NCBI RefSeq assembly: GCF_011758745.1
Contig: NZ_JAANOV010000001.1
Location: 4,278,001-4,342,000 of the forward strand
DNA: 64,000 bases
Direction: 5' to 3'
Origin: Amycolatopsis granulosa
Lineage (GTDB): Bacteria; Actinomycetota; Actinomycetes; Mycobacteriales; Pseudonocardiaceae
The position numbers and the translations under genes are program-made. The notes beneath the pieces are model-generated. The model did not search any database and was not told where the DNA came from. It saw nothing but the letters and a program-made list of their open reading frames with translations. Each line of letters starts with the position of its first letter. Position 1 is the first letter of the stretch. Shown here piece after piece: positions 44,492-54,379 of this stretch.

Positions 44492-44983
44492 CTAGCCGAG
44501 CTTGGCGAGGTTGTCCAGCGCGGTGTCGGTCAGCCGGTAGACCGTCCACTCGTCCATCGGGATCGCGCCGAGCGACTTGTAGAAGCCGGTCGCGGGGTTC
44601 CAGTCCAGAACCGACCACTCCAGCCGCGCGAACCCGCGGTCGACGCACTCCTTCGCGAGCGTCGCCAGCAGCGCCTTGCCCAGCCCGGACCCGCGCAGCT
44701 CGGCCTTCACGAACAGGTCTTCCAGGTAGATGCCGTGCACCCCGCGCCAGGTGGAGAAGTTCAGGAACCACAGCGCGAAGCCGACGATCTCGCCGTCCTG
44801 CTCGGCGACGTGCCCGAACACGGCGGGCTCGTCGGCGAACAACGCGGCACGCAGCCGCCCGGCCGTCAGGTGGCACTCCTGTGGCGCCTTCTCGTAGGCG
44901 GCCAGCTCGTGCACCAGCTGCGCGACCTCGTCCACGTCGGACTCGCGGATTCGGCGGATACGGCGGATACGGCTGTCAGGCAT
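44492..44983 (-). CDS. GNAT family N-acetyltransferase
   Basis: A 163-residue acetyltransferase of the GNAT fold. The acetyl-CoA loop is R-G-S-G-L-G-K-A-L-L (motif A, Q/R-x-x-G-x-G/A form), preceded by G-I-Y-L-E-D-L-F-V-K and followed by L-E-W-S-V-L-D-W-N-P-A-T-G-F-Y-K-S-L-G-A. This layout is like the diamine/thialysine (SSAT-like) acetyltransferases, where E-K-A-P-Q-E also fits near residue 33. A 9-base tandem repeat at the start encodes R-I-R-R-I-R-R-I-R. Substrate is probably a polyamine or related amine, with moderate certainty. Confidence 0.9.
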   Translation of the reverse strand: MPDSRIRRIRRIRESDVDEVAQLVHELAAYEKAPQECHLTAGRLRAALFADEPAVFGHVAEQDGEIVGFALWFLNFSTWRGVHGIYLEDLFVKAELRGSGLGKALLATLAKECVDRGFARLEWSVLDWNPATGFYKSLGAIPMDEWTVYRLTDTALDNLAKLG

Positions 44984-45033
44984 GGGGGACCCCCGGGGAT
45001 CGAGCGGGTGAGCTGTCCCCGATCCTGCCAGAG

Positions 45034-46140
45034 TCAGACCGTGCCCCAGACCCGCTCCGCCACGGTGGCGGTCAGGTCGAGCTTGCGCCGCTGCTCGTCC
45101 CAGGTCAGCGGGTTGCCCTGAACCTCGGAGGCGAACCCGCACTGGGGGCTGACCGCCAGTGAGTCCAGCGGCACGATCCGCGCCGCCTCGTCCACCCGGC
45201 GCGCCAGCTCGTCCGGGTCCTCCAGCTCGCCGGTCTTGGTCGTGATGAGCCCGAGCACCACACCGGTACCGGCCGGCACGTGCTGCAGCGGTTCGAACGT
45301 CCCGGCCCGTTCGGTGTCGTACTCCAGCAGCCAGTGGTCCACCGGCACGCCGCCGAAGACGTCCGCCGCGATGTCGTCGTAGAAACCCTCGTTGAACCAC
45401 TGGCCGCGGTAGTTGCCGCGGCAGATGTGCATGCCGACGCGGACCCCGCGCTCGGTCAGCAGCCGGACGACGGCGGCGTCGGCCTCGATGCACCGCCGCA
45501 GCAGCTCCCGCGGGTCGATGCCCTCCGACTCCAGTAGCGCGAGGATCCGCGGGTTGGCGAAGGCGATGAAGCACGGGGCATCGATCTGCACGTGCTGGAC
45601 GCCGTCCGCGGCGAGCGCCGCCGCCTCCTGCTGCAGGACGGCCGAGAGGTCCTCGACGATGTCGCCGCGGGTCGGGTAGTGCGGGCCGCTGACCTGCGCG
45701 TCCCAGTTCGCGACCACGAAGTTGGTGACCTCGGGCAGGCTGATCTTGTACGGGCCGGGCGCGTGCGTGGCGAGCAGTGCGGCCTCGCGGTCGGTGAACC
45801 GCTCGCGGTAGGTCAGTTTGCCGCCGATCAGCCGGAGGATGCTGCTGTCCTCCTCGGCCTGGTCGCCGGACTGCCACTCCAGCGACGGCGCCTGCTCGGC
45901 GAACCCGTCCACGTGCTCGGTGAGCCGGCTCATGAAGTCCGTGCGGAGGTACTCGCCGTCGGTGTACGGGCCGATGCCGCTGTCCCGCTGCACCGCCAGC
46001 GCCTCGAGGATCGACTCCTGCTCGATGACCCGCAGTTCCGGTTCGGTGAGCCGGCCCGCGGCGTGCTCGGCCCGCGCCTGGAGCAACCGGGGCGGCCGCA
46101 GGAGGCTGCCGACGTGGGTGGCCCGCGCGAAGGTCGTCAT
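45034..46140 (-). CDS. Cobalamin-independent methionine synthase II-like protein (MetE C-terminal family)
   Basis: A 368-residue protein equivalent to the C-terminal catalytic half of MetE, without the N-terminal half. Zinc ligands can be assigned in G-M-H-I-C-R-G-N (His and Cys) and S-P-Q-C-G-F-A-S (Cys). The opening segment T-H-V-G-S-L-L-R-P-P and D-G-E-Y-L-R-T-D-F are typical. Such stand-alone proteins (YxjG type) may use a methyl donor other than polyglutamylated methyltetrahydrofolate. The ATG at 46140 lies 7 bases after TAGCGT on this strand, so the transcript is probably leaderless; a GTG at 46149 is less likely. Confidence 0.88.
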   Translation of the reverse strand: MTTFARATHVGSLLRPPRLLQARAEHAAGRLTEPELRVIEQESILEALAVQRDSGIGPYTDGEYLRTDFMSRLTEHVDGFAEQAPSLEWQSGDQAEEDSSILRLIGGKLTYRERFTDREAALLATHAPGPYKISLPEVTNFVVANWDAQVSGPHYPTRGDIVEDLSAVLQQEAAALAADGVQHVQIDAPCFIAFANPRILALLESEGIDPRELLRRCIEADAAVVRLLTERGVRVGMHICRGNYRGQWFNEGFYDDIAADVFGGVPVDHWLLEYDTERAGTFEPLQHVPAGTGVVLGLITTKTGELEDPDELARRVDEAARIVPLDSLAVSPQCGFASEVQGNPLTWDEQRRKLDLTATVAERVWGTV

Positions 46141-46435
46141 GGTGATCACGCTAGGGCGGGCGGATGACCACCCGCTGTCCTCGTTGACCCGCTTTTCCGG
46201 TGATCAGCGTTGTGCGGTGCGGGAGCGGTACGGCCCGACTCCCCGTTACGCCCGCACCTCGTCCTCTTCCCGCTCACGGGCCTCGCGGGTGCACACGTCG
46301 CCGTGCGCGGCACCCCTCCTGCTGTTGCCGGCCTGACCGGGAACCGTAGCTGTTCCGGACCGGGACGGCCGGCCGGGAAGCCGGCTCCTCGTGCGGGCAC
46401 GGGATCGTCAGCGCGCGCGGGTAAGGTCACCGCGC

Positions 46436-47359
46436 GTGGATGGGACTACCCGCGTGAACGCTGTCGTCTTCCAGGTGAACGGCGACGAGGATGATCTGCT
46501 CCGTGGAACGGCGCCGGCCGAGGCCGAGGACGCCATCCGGCAGGCCTGGCGCCAGGTGCAGGGGGAGCGGCAGGTCCAGGCGTCCGACATCACCCGCGTG
46601 CACAGCGTCTGGCAACCCTCCCGGGTGGACCGGGTCTTCCTCGCCGCCACGTTCCGTGGCGCCGAGATCACCTACGAATTCGACCGTCCCGCCGACGGCG
46701 ACTGGAGCGCGGCCTTCGAAGCCGTCACCGAGTCGATCACGAAGGCCGAGGCCGAGCACCTGCGCGACGTGTTCGTGCAGGCCGAATCCGAGGGGGAGTG
46801 GCTGCCCACCCTCCACACCTACGACGGTCCGCTGAAGCTCTATGCCTCCCTGCCAGTGGTGGGCGACCGGCTGCATCTCGGCTTTGCCAAGGTAACCTTC
46901 ACGCCCGAGGGTCGGATCTACATGTCCCACCTGCTGAAGAACCAGCTCGACGCCCTGAGTGAGGACGAGTTCGACGTGCTGGCCGGGGAAGCGTTCGGCA
47001 ACCTCCGGCGCGGGCTCATGGTCAAGGTCCACCCGCACCCGGACAACGGCGCCCTTGTCGTGCTGGAGCGAGGTGGCAACAGCTTGTGCGCTGCATCCGC
47101 GGTCGTGATGGATGACTTCGCCGAGTCCATCGGTGCGCACACCGGCGACGACGAGCTGCTCGTCGCGCTGGTCAGCCCGGACCACGTCTACGTCGCCGGC
47201 CGGAACTCCGGCTGGGCTGAGCAACTCGCCGACTGGGTGCGCACCTCGCCCGACACGAGCGGCGACCTCGTGCCCTCCCTCCTGCTGGTCGACAGCTCCG
47301 GCATCCGGGAGATCATCGCCGAGCGGCCCACCGGACGGGTCCCGGCCGCGCCCGCCTGA
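46436..47359 (+). CDS. Conserved actinobacterial protein of unknown function
   Basis: I do not recognise this 307-residue soluble protein. It has no signal peptide or membrane helices. It may contain two alpha-beta parts: residues 5-150, with R-V-D-R-V-F-L-A-A-T-F-R-G-A-E-I-T-Y-E-F, and 155-290, with V-V-L-E-R-G-G-N-S-L-C-A-A-S-A-V and L-L-V-A-L-V-S-P-D-H-V-Y-V. The base composition and codon use fit the neighbours. GTG at 46436 is chosen because TAAGGT (46422-46427) lies 8 bases before it and no ribosome site is present; GTG at 46454 is an alternative. Confidence 0.75.
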   Translation: MDGTTRVNAVVFQVNGDEDDLLRGTAPAEAEDAIRQAWRQVQGERQVQASDITRVHSVWQPSRVDRVFLAATFRGAEITYEFDRPADGDWSAAFEAVTESITKAEAEHLRDVFVQAESEGEWLPTLHTYDGPLKLYASLPVVGDRLHLGFAKVTFTPEGRIYMSHLLKNQLDALSEDEFDVLAGEAFGNLRRGLMVKVHPHPDNGALVVLERGGNSLCAASAVVMDDFAESIGAHTGDDELLVALVSPDHVYVAGRNSGWAEQLADWVRTSPDTSGDLVPSLLLVDSSGIREIIAERPTGRVPAAPA

Positions 47360-47439
47360 CCCGCCCCGCGCCTGCCCGGTGGTGTGCACGCCGCTTGTGC
47401 CGAAGTGTCGCCGGTCGGCGTCGAGGAGCGCCGCGACGA

Positions 47440-48021
47440 TCAGGACGGCGGGATGTTCAGGTGCTCGATCTTGGGTTCGCCCCGTTCCTCACCCAGTACG
47501 GTGACGCCGGCCGGATCCAGTCCGAAGTGGACGCCGGCGGTGGCGGGCAGCCCGATCCAGCGGGCGATCAGCACCCGGCTGAAGTGGCCGTGGCCGACCA
47601 GGATCACCTCGGTGTCGGCCAGCGCCGCGCGGACCCGCTCGAGCAGGGCGTCCGCCCGCGCGCCCACCTGCTCGGCACTCTCGCCGCCGGGCATCTCGTG
47701 GGTCCAGACGGTCCACCCCGGCACCGACTTGCGGATGTCGGCGGTGGTGACGCCCTCGTAGTCGCCGTAGTCCCACTCAGCCAGGTCCTCGGTCCGCTCG
47801 TCGATGCGCAGGCCGGCGAGCTCGGCGGTGCGCACCGCGCGCTGCCGTGGGCTGGTCAGCACCAGCGCGGGTCCCTTGCGCAGCGACTGGAGGGTCAGCC
47901 CGGCGGCGCGCGCCTGGTTCTCGCCGGCCGGGGTGAGCGGGATGTCGGTGCGGCCGGTGTGCCTGCCGTTCACCGACCACTCGGTCTGGCCGTGGCGGAA
48001 GAGGAAGAGCTCGTGGTCCAC
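47440..48021 (-). CDS. Histidine phosphatase superfamily (phosphoglycerate mutase-like) protein
   Basis: A 193-residue protein with the histidine phosphatase signature F-L-F-R-H-G-Q-T-E-W-S (catalytic His10-area), the second His in V-G-H-G-H-F, the acid in W-D-Y-G-D-Y-E-G and Arg in S-P-R-Q-R-A-V-R-T. This is closest to acid-phosphatase or broad-specificity phosphatase members rather than glycolytic mutase. GTG at 48021 lies 7 bases after TATATT on this strand, a good -10 for a leaderless transcript. It is divergent from the DUF4442 gene with 58 bases between starts. Confidence 0.9.
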   Translation of the reverse strand: MDHELFLFRHGQTEWSVNGRHTGRTDIPLTPAGENQARAAGLTLQSLRKGPALVLTSPRQRAVRTAELAGLRIDERTEDLAEWDYGDYEGVTTADIRKSVPGWTVWTHEMPGGESAEQVGARADALLERVRAALADTEVILVGHGHFSRVLIARWIGLPATAGVHFGLDPAGVTVLGEERGEPKIEHLNIPPS

Positions 48022-48079
48022 GTTTGCGAATATAACCACCGATCTGGTTTGCTACTCGCCGGTAACATTGGAGGTACCG

Positions 48080-48547
48080 GTGGTTTCGACCTACTCCCTG
48101 TGGCAGCGCCTGAGCGGGCTGCCCGGCGGCAAGCGGCTGTTCTCGGCCGCGATCTGCCTGCGTGTGCCCTATTTCGGCTCGGTGCTGCCGACCGTCGAGG
48201 AGCTGCGCCCCGGCTTCTGCGCGGTGCGCGCGCCGAAGTGGTGGGGTGTTCACAACCACATCGGCACGGTGCACGCGATCGCGGCCTGCAACCTCGCGGA
48301 GATCGCGATGGGCATGCTCGCCGAGTCGACGCTGCCGGCCACGCACCGCTGGTTGCCCAAGGGCATGACCGTCCGGTACGTGGCCAAGGCGGAGACGGGC
48401 CTGCGCGCGGTCGCCGAGCTGCCGGAGATCCCGGAGTTCGGTGACGGGGGCGCGGAGCTGCCGGTGCCGGTCGTCGTCTCCGACCGGGCCGGCAAGCCCG
48501 TCGTCACGGCAACCATCACCATCTGGGTGACGCGCCGGCGTCAGTAG
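48080..48547 (+). CDS. DUF4442 family (hotdog thioesterase-like) protein
   Basis: A 155-residue protein with the hotdog-fold pattern of DUF4442: P-Y-F-G-S-V-L-P-T-V-E-E-L-R-P-G, then K-W-W-G-V-H-N-H-I-G-T-V-H-A-I-A-A-C-N-L-A-E-I-A, in which H-N-H-x-G-T-x-H resembles the active site of acyl-CoA thioesterases. The C-terminus shows strand-rich V-R-Y-V-A-K-A-E and T-A-T-I-T-I-W-V. It likely hydrolyses or binds acyl-CoA. GTG at 48080 has GGAGG (48070-48074) at good spacing. The 3' end overlaps the convergent secreted-protein gene by 7 bases. Confidence 0.85.
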   Translation: MVSTYSLWQRLSGLPGGKRLFSAAICLRVPYFGSVLPTVEELRPGFCAVRAPKWWGVHNHIGTVHAIAACNLAEIAMGMLAESTLPATHRWLPKGMTVRYVAKAETGLRAVAELPEIPEFGDGGAELPVPVVVSDRAGKPVVTATITIWVTRRRQ

Positions 48548-49191
48548 TCGCGCAGGCGGACCGTGGTGGTCTGGGCGTAGGAGTTCGTGCCCGCCGCGGC
48601 GGGCAGACCCAGCCTGCGGTTGGTCAGGCGTGCCTGCGGCCCGCAGTTCTCCGTCGCCGGCACGGCGAATTCGTCGTCCCGGGTGGCGAACTCCAGCGTC
48701 AGCGGATCGGTGGACACGACCTTCGTCGGACCGTCGGCCCGCAGGACCGTGTGGATGACTCCGGTCGCGCAGTCGCGCGGCAGATAGGGCGCGTCGAACT
48801 TGGCGACGAGGTCCATCTCGCCCTTGCGCCGCGCGTCCGAGTGGAAGTCGGAGTAGCCGCCGTAGCCGAACCGGACCGTGCCGTGCGGAAGCCCGGGCAC
48901 GGCGACCGGTTGGGATCTCAGCGCTCCGAACACCTGCGCGTACTGCCCGTCGAGCTTCCCTTCGGCGAAGGTCAGGCGCATCGGTCCCAGCGGCAGGTCG
49001 CGCACCGTGCCGAAGGACATCGTGGCGGTCGAGTCGAGCACCTCGCAGCGCCACTGGCCCGGGTCCGCTCCGGCCGGCAGCGCGGGACAGTCGGCGAAGG
49101 TGTTCTCGGCCGCGGAGGCCGGCTGGGCGGCGGCGGTGACGGCGGTCAGGGCGACGGCGGCGACGGCGGCCGCGGCGAGTGCGATCTTCAT
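48541..49191 (-). CDS. Secreted protein of unknown function
   Basis: A 216-residue protein with a typical Sec signal peptide: M-K-I-A-L-A-A-A-A-V, hydrophobic core, and an A-S-A-A-E cleavage site near residue 28. The mature protein has four cysteines (in F-A-D-C-P, W-R-C-E-V, R-D-C-A-T and E-N-C-G-P), probably forming two disulfides, and is rich in beta strands. I do not recognise the family. It is divergent from the cholesterol oxidase gene, with a 123-base intergenic region carrying two palindromes, so the two might be co-regulated. Confidence 0.82.
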   Translation of the reverse strand: MKIALAAAAVAAVALTAVTAAAQPASAAENTFADCPALPAGADPGQWRCEVLDSTATMSFGTVRDLPLGPMRLTFAEGKLDGQYAQVFGALRSQPVAVPGLPHGTVRFGYGGYSDFHSDARRKGEMDLVAKFDAPYLPRDCATGVIHTVLRADGPTKVVSTDPLTLEFATRDDEFAVPATENCGPQARLTNRRLGLPAAAGTNSYAQTTTVRLRDY

Positions 49192-49260
49192 GATCGAATC
49201 CTGTCCGCCCTGCGACCTCGGCACCATCGGGGAACACCCGGAGGCGACCCTGGCATCTGA

Positions 49261-51515
<2,255 letters not shown>

Positions 51516-51855
51516 GGGTTCTGAACATAGAGGCAGCGAAGTGCTCGCGGTACGAGGGGGAGGGCTGCCGGCGGGGACGAACCAAGCCGGACGGACGTCT
51601 TGCTATCAGGCCCGTGACCTCACCTTTTTGTGACATCAGCCGCACCTCGGCATCGCAACCGGTACCTGTCCTGCAACACTGGGGGGACCGCCGCGTTCGC
51701 GGCCGTCGCCTCACCAAGGGCTTCGCACGGCCGAGACGGACGCCGAGCCGGCTGCCGGCGCCACCGCGCCCTGGCTCCCGCGCTGCGAGATCAACCACGC
51801 CACTGGGGGTGGGGGCAGTGTCCCTGCACACGGTCCCGGGAGGGATTTCTTTTCC
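51516..51855. other. Intergenic region upstream of malic enzyme gene
   Basis: About 340 bases between divergent epimerase and malic enzyme genes. Open frames here have no recognisable domain. It should hold the malic enzyme promoter. The only motif noted is TTTTTGTGACATCAG near 51625, a CRP half-site at best. No terminator, repeat or RNA gene was recognised. Confidence 0.45.
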
Positions 51856-53115
51856 ATGACTTACGCTCAGACCTTCCACACGAGGGCGGGAACACCGATG
51901 GACGAGGTCAGTAAGAGCACGGCGGCCGAGGCGGCGCCGCCGACGATCACCGGCGTGTCGCCGGTGACCGACGACGAGATCTTCCGCGGCCACGAGGGCG
52001 GCAAGCTCTCGGTGGCGGCCACCCGGCCGATCTCGCAGGCCCGCGACCTCTCCATCGCCTACACGCCGGGCGTGGCCAAGGCCAGCCGGGCCATCGCCGA
52101 GAACGCTGAGCTGGCCGAGCGCTACACGTGGGCGCACCGGCTCGTGGTCGTCGTCAGCGACGGCACCGCCGTGCTCGGGCTGGGTGACATCGGCGCCAGT
52201 GCGTCCCTGCCGGTCATGGAGGGCAAGTCCGTGCTCTTCAAGACCTTCGGCGGGCTGGACTCGATCCCGCTCGTGCTCGACACCAAGGACGTCGACGAGA
52301 TCGTCGAGACGCTGGTGCGGTTGCGCCCCTCGTTCGGCGCGGTCAACCTCGAAGACATCTCCGCCCCGCGCTGCTTCGAGCTGGAGGACAAGCTCAAGGA
52401 GGCGCTGGACTGCCCGGTCATGCACGACGACCAGCACGGCACGGCGATCGTGACGCTGGCCGCGCTGCGGGGCGCGAACCTGGTGCTCGACCGGGACATC
52501 GCGCACCAGCGGGTCGTCATCTCCGGGGCCGGTGCGGCGGGCGTGGCGTGCGCGAAGATCCTGCAGGAGGCCGGCGTCGCGGACGTCACGGTGCTGGACT
52601 CGCGTGGCATCATCCACGCCGGCCGGGACGGGCTGAACCCGGTCAAGGAAAAGCTCGCCGAGACCACCAACAAGTCCGGTCTGCGCGGCGGGCTGGCCGA
52701 GGCGCTGCGCGGCGCGGACGTCTTCCTGGGACTGTCCGGCGCCACCATCGAGCCGGAGCTGCTGGCCGGGATGGCCGCCGACCCGATCGTGTTCGCGCTG
52801 TCCAATCCGGACCCGGAGGTGCATCCCGATGCGGCCGCCCGGTACGCCGCGATCGTGGCCACCGGCCGCAGCGACTTCCCGAACCAGATCAACAACGTGC
52901 TGGCCTTCCCGGGTGTGTTCCGGGGCGCGCTGGACGCCGGTGCGCGGAAGATCACCGAGAACATGAAGCTGGCCGCCGCGGAGGCGATCGTCGCGGTCGC
53001 GCAGGAGGACCTGGGCCCGGACCGCATCGTGCCGAGCCCGCTGGACCCCCGCGTCGCGCCCGAGGTCGCCGCCGCGGTGGCGAAAGCGGCCGTCCAGGAC
53101 GGCGTTACCGGCTAA
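51856..53115 (+). CDS. NAD(P)-dependent malic enzyme
   Basis: A 419-residue malic enzyme of the short bacterial type (malate to pyruvate and CO2), lacking the phosphotransacetylase-like tail of MaeB fusions. Visible blocks are S-I-A-Y-T-P-G-V-A-K, T-A-V-L-G-L-G-D-I-G-A-S-A-S-L-P-V-M-E-G-K, metal ligands in N-L-E-D-I-S-A-P and D-D-Q-H-G-T-A-I, and the Rossmann loop S-G-A-G-A-A-G-V-A-C. The ATG at 51856 has GGGAGGGA about 10 bases upstream; an in-frame ATG at 51898 is the alternative and would remove a non-conserved 14-residue start. Confidence 0.95.
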   Translation: MTYAQTFHTRAGTPMDEVSKSTAAEAAPPTITGVSPVTDDEIFRGHEGGKLSVAATRPISQARDLSIAYTPGVAKASRAIAENAELAERYTWAHRLVVVVSDGTAVLGLGDIGASASLPVMEGKSVLFKTFGGLDSIPLVLDTKDVDEIVETLVRLRPSFGAVNLEDISAPRCFELEDKLKEALDCPVMHDDQHGTAIVTLAALRGANLVLDRDIAHQRVVISGAGAAGVACAKILQEAGVADVTVLDSRGIIHAGRDGLNPVKEKLAETTNKSGLRGGLAEALRGADVFLGLSGATIEPELLAGMAADPIVFALSNPDPEVHPDAAARYAAIVATGRSDFPNQINNVLAFPGVFRGALDAGARKITENMKLAAAEAIVAVAQEDLGPDRIVPSPLDPRVAPEVAAAVAKAAVQDGVTG

Positions 53116-53179
53116 GCTGGGTCTTCCCGGGGGTGCTCTCGTTTCCGCGCCCCCGGGACGGGCTGCACGGGAGGGCGTG

Positions 53180-54280
53180 TTGATCGAGTTCGACGGCGTG
53201 ACCAAGCGCTATCCGGACGGCACGCTCGCCGTCGACGACCTCAGCCTGACGGTCGAGGAGGGCACCATCACGGTGTTCGTCGGACCGTCGGGGTGCGGGA
53301 AGACGACGTCGCTGCGGATGATCAACCGCATGGTCGAGCCGACCTCGGGGCGGGTCCTGCTCGACGGCAAGGACATCCGCGAGTCGGACCCCCCGGTGCT
53401 GCGGCGCGGCATCGGCTATGTGATCCAGAACGCCGGGCTGTTCCCGCACCGGACGGTGCTGGACAACGTCGCCACCGTCCCGGTGCTGTCCGGATGGGGC
53501 AAGCGGAAGGCCCGCGACCGCGCGGCCGAGCTGCTGGAGATCGTCGGCCTGCCGCCCGAGCTGGGCAAGCGTTATCCCGCGCAGTTGTCCGGCGGTCAGC
53601 GGCAGCGGGTCGGCGTCGCCAGGGCGCTCGCGGCGGACTCGCCCGTGCTGCTGATGGACGAGCCGTTCTCCGCCGTCGACCCCATCGTCCGCGAAGGCCT
53701 GCAGGACGAGTTGCTGCGCCTGCAATCACAGCTGGGCAAGACGATCGTGTTCGTCACGCACGACATCGACGAGGCCGTGCGGCTGGGTGACAAGGTGGCC
53801 GTGATGCGGGTCGGCGGGCAGCTGGCCCAGTACGGCACCCCGGCCGACGTGCTGCGGCACCCGGTCGACGACTTCGTGGCCTCGTTCGTCGGCCGGGACC
53901 GCGGCTACCGTGGACTGTCCTTCGTGGACTCCTCCGGTGTGGAGGTGCGCGACCTCGTCACCGTCCCGCTGGGCGAGCGGGTGCCCGGTCCGACCGAGGA
54001 CTGGCTGCTGGCGGTGAACGACGCGGGCGAGCCACGCGGCTGGCTCACCCCAGGTTCCACTGTGGACGGCCCGCTCGCCGAGGCCGACCTGGTGGCCGGC
54101 GGGTCGCTCTACCGCCGCGGCACCCCGGTGCGCGGCGCCCTGGACGCGGCGCTGTCGTCGCCGGCCGGACTCGGCGTGGTGGTGGACGAAACCGGCAAGG
54201 CCGTGGGCGCGGTCACCGCGCGGCAAGTGCTCGATGTGATCGAGGCGCCCAGCGCAGCCCCGGCCGCCGGACACGAGTGA
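53180..54280 (+). CDS. OpuCA/ProV-type ABC transporter ATP-binding protein (orphan)
   Basis: A 366-residue ATPase of the glycine betaine/carnitine/choline uptake family. Walker A G-P-S-G-C-G-K-T-T is at about 37-45, signature L-S-G-G-Q-R-Q-R-V, Walker B V-L-L-M-D-E-P-F-S-A-V-D and H-loop V-T-H-D-I-D-E-A. The C-terminal third (about 245-366) contains two CBS-like segments, sensors of ionic strength in this family. No permease or binding protein gene is adjacent: malic enzyme precedes it and a strong terminator follows. TTG at 53180 has GGGAGGG at better spacing than the GTG at 53177. Confidence 0.9.
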   Translation: MIEFDGVTKRYPDGTLAVDDLSLTVEEGTITVFVGPSGCGKTTSLRMINRMVEPTSGRVLLDGKDIRESDPPVLRRGIGYVIQNAGLFPHRTVLDNVATVPVLSGWGKRKARDRAAELLEIVGLPPELGKRYPAQLSGGQRQRVGVARALAADSPVLLMDEPFSAVDPIVREGLQDELLRLQSQLGKTIVFVTHDIDEAVRLGDKVAVMRVGGQLAQYGTPADVLRHPVDDFVASFVGRDRGYRGLSFVDSSGVEVRDLVTVPLGERVPGPTEDWLLAVNDAGEPRGWLTPGSTVDGPLAEADLVAGGSLYRRGTPVRGALDAALSSPAGLGVVVDETGKAVGAVTARQVLDVIEAPSAAPAAGHE

Positions 54281-54331
54281 GCTGATCGTCGTCCCCGGGC
54301 CCGCCCCTCCCGGCGGTCCGGAGCCTGAAGA

Positions 54332-54368
54332 AAAGCGCCCTCCCCACGACTCGTGGGGAGGGCGCTTT
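54332..54368. terminator. Strong bidirectional terminator
   Basis: Arms of 18 bases (54332-54349 and 54351-54368) are exact reverse complements, starting AAAGCGCCCT and ending AGGGCGCTTT. It lies between the convergent OpuCA-type ATPase and kgd genes and has A- and T-flanks suitable for both strands. Confidence 0.92.
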
Positions 54369-54379
54369 CGCTTACCGGA

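Noticed and set aside
44945-44975. 9-base tandem repeat (CGGCGGATA-type) at the start of the GNAT gene
   Set aside because: About three short copies inside coding sequence giving R-I-R repeats; likely replication slippage without special function, though it could shift the N-terminus among strains.
51620-51640. CRP-like TTTGTGACATC near the malic enzyme gene
   Set aside because: Only one half-site fits; the second half lacks the TCACA pattern.
51614-51859. 81-codon plus-strand frame upstream of malic enzyme
   Set aside because: No conserved pattern and it overlaps the malic enzyme start; more likely leader or promoter DNA.
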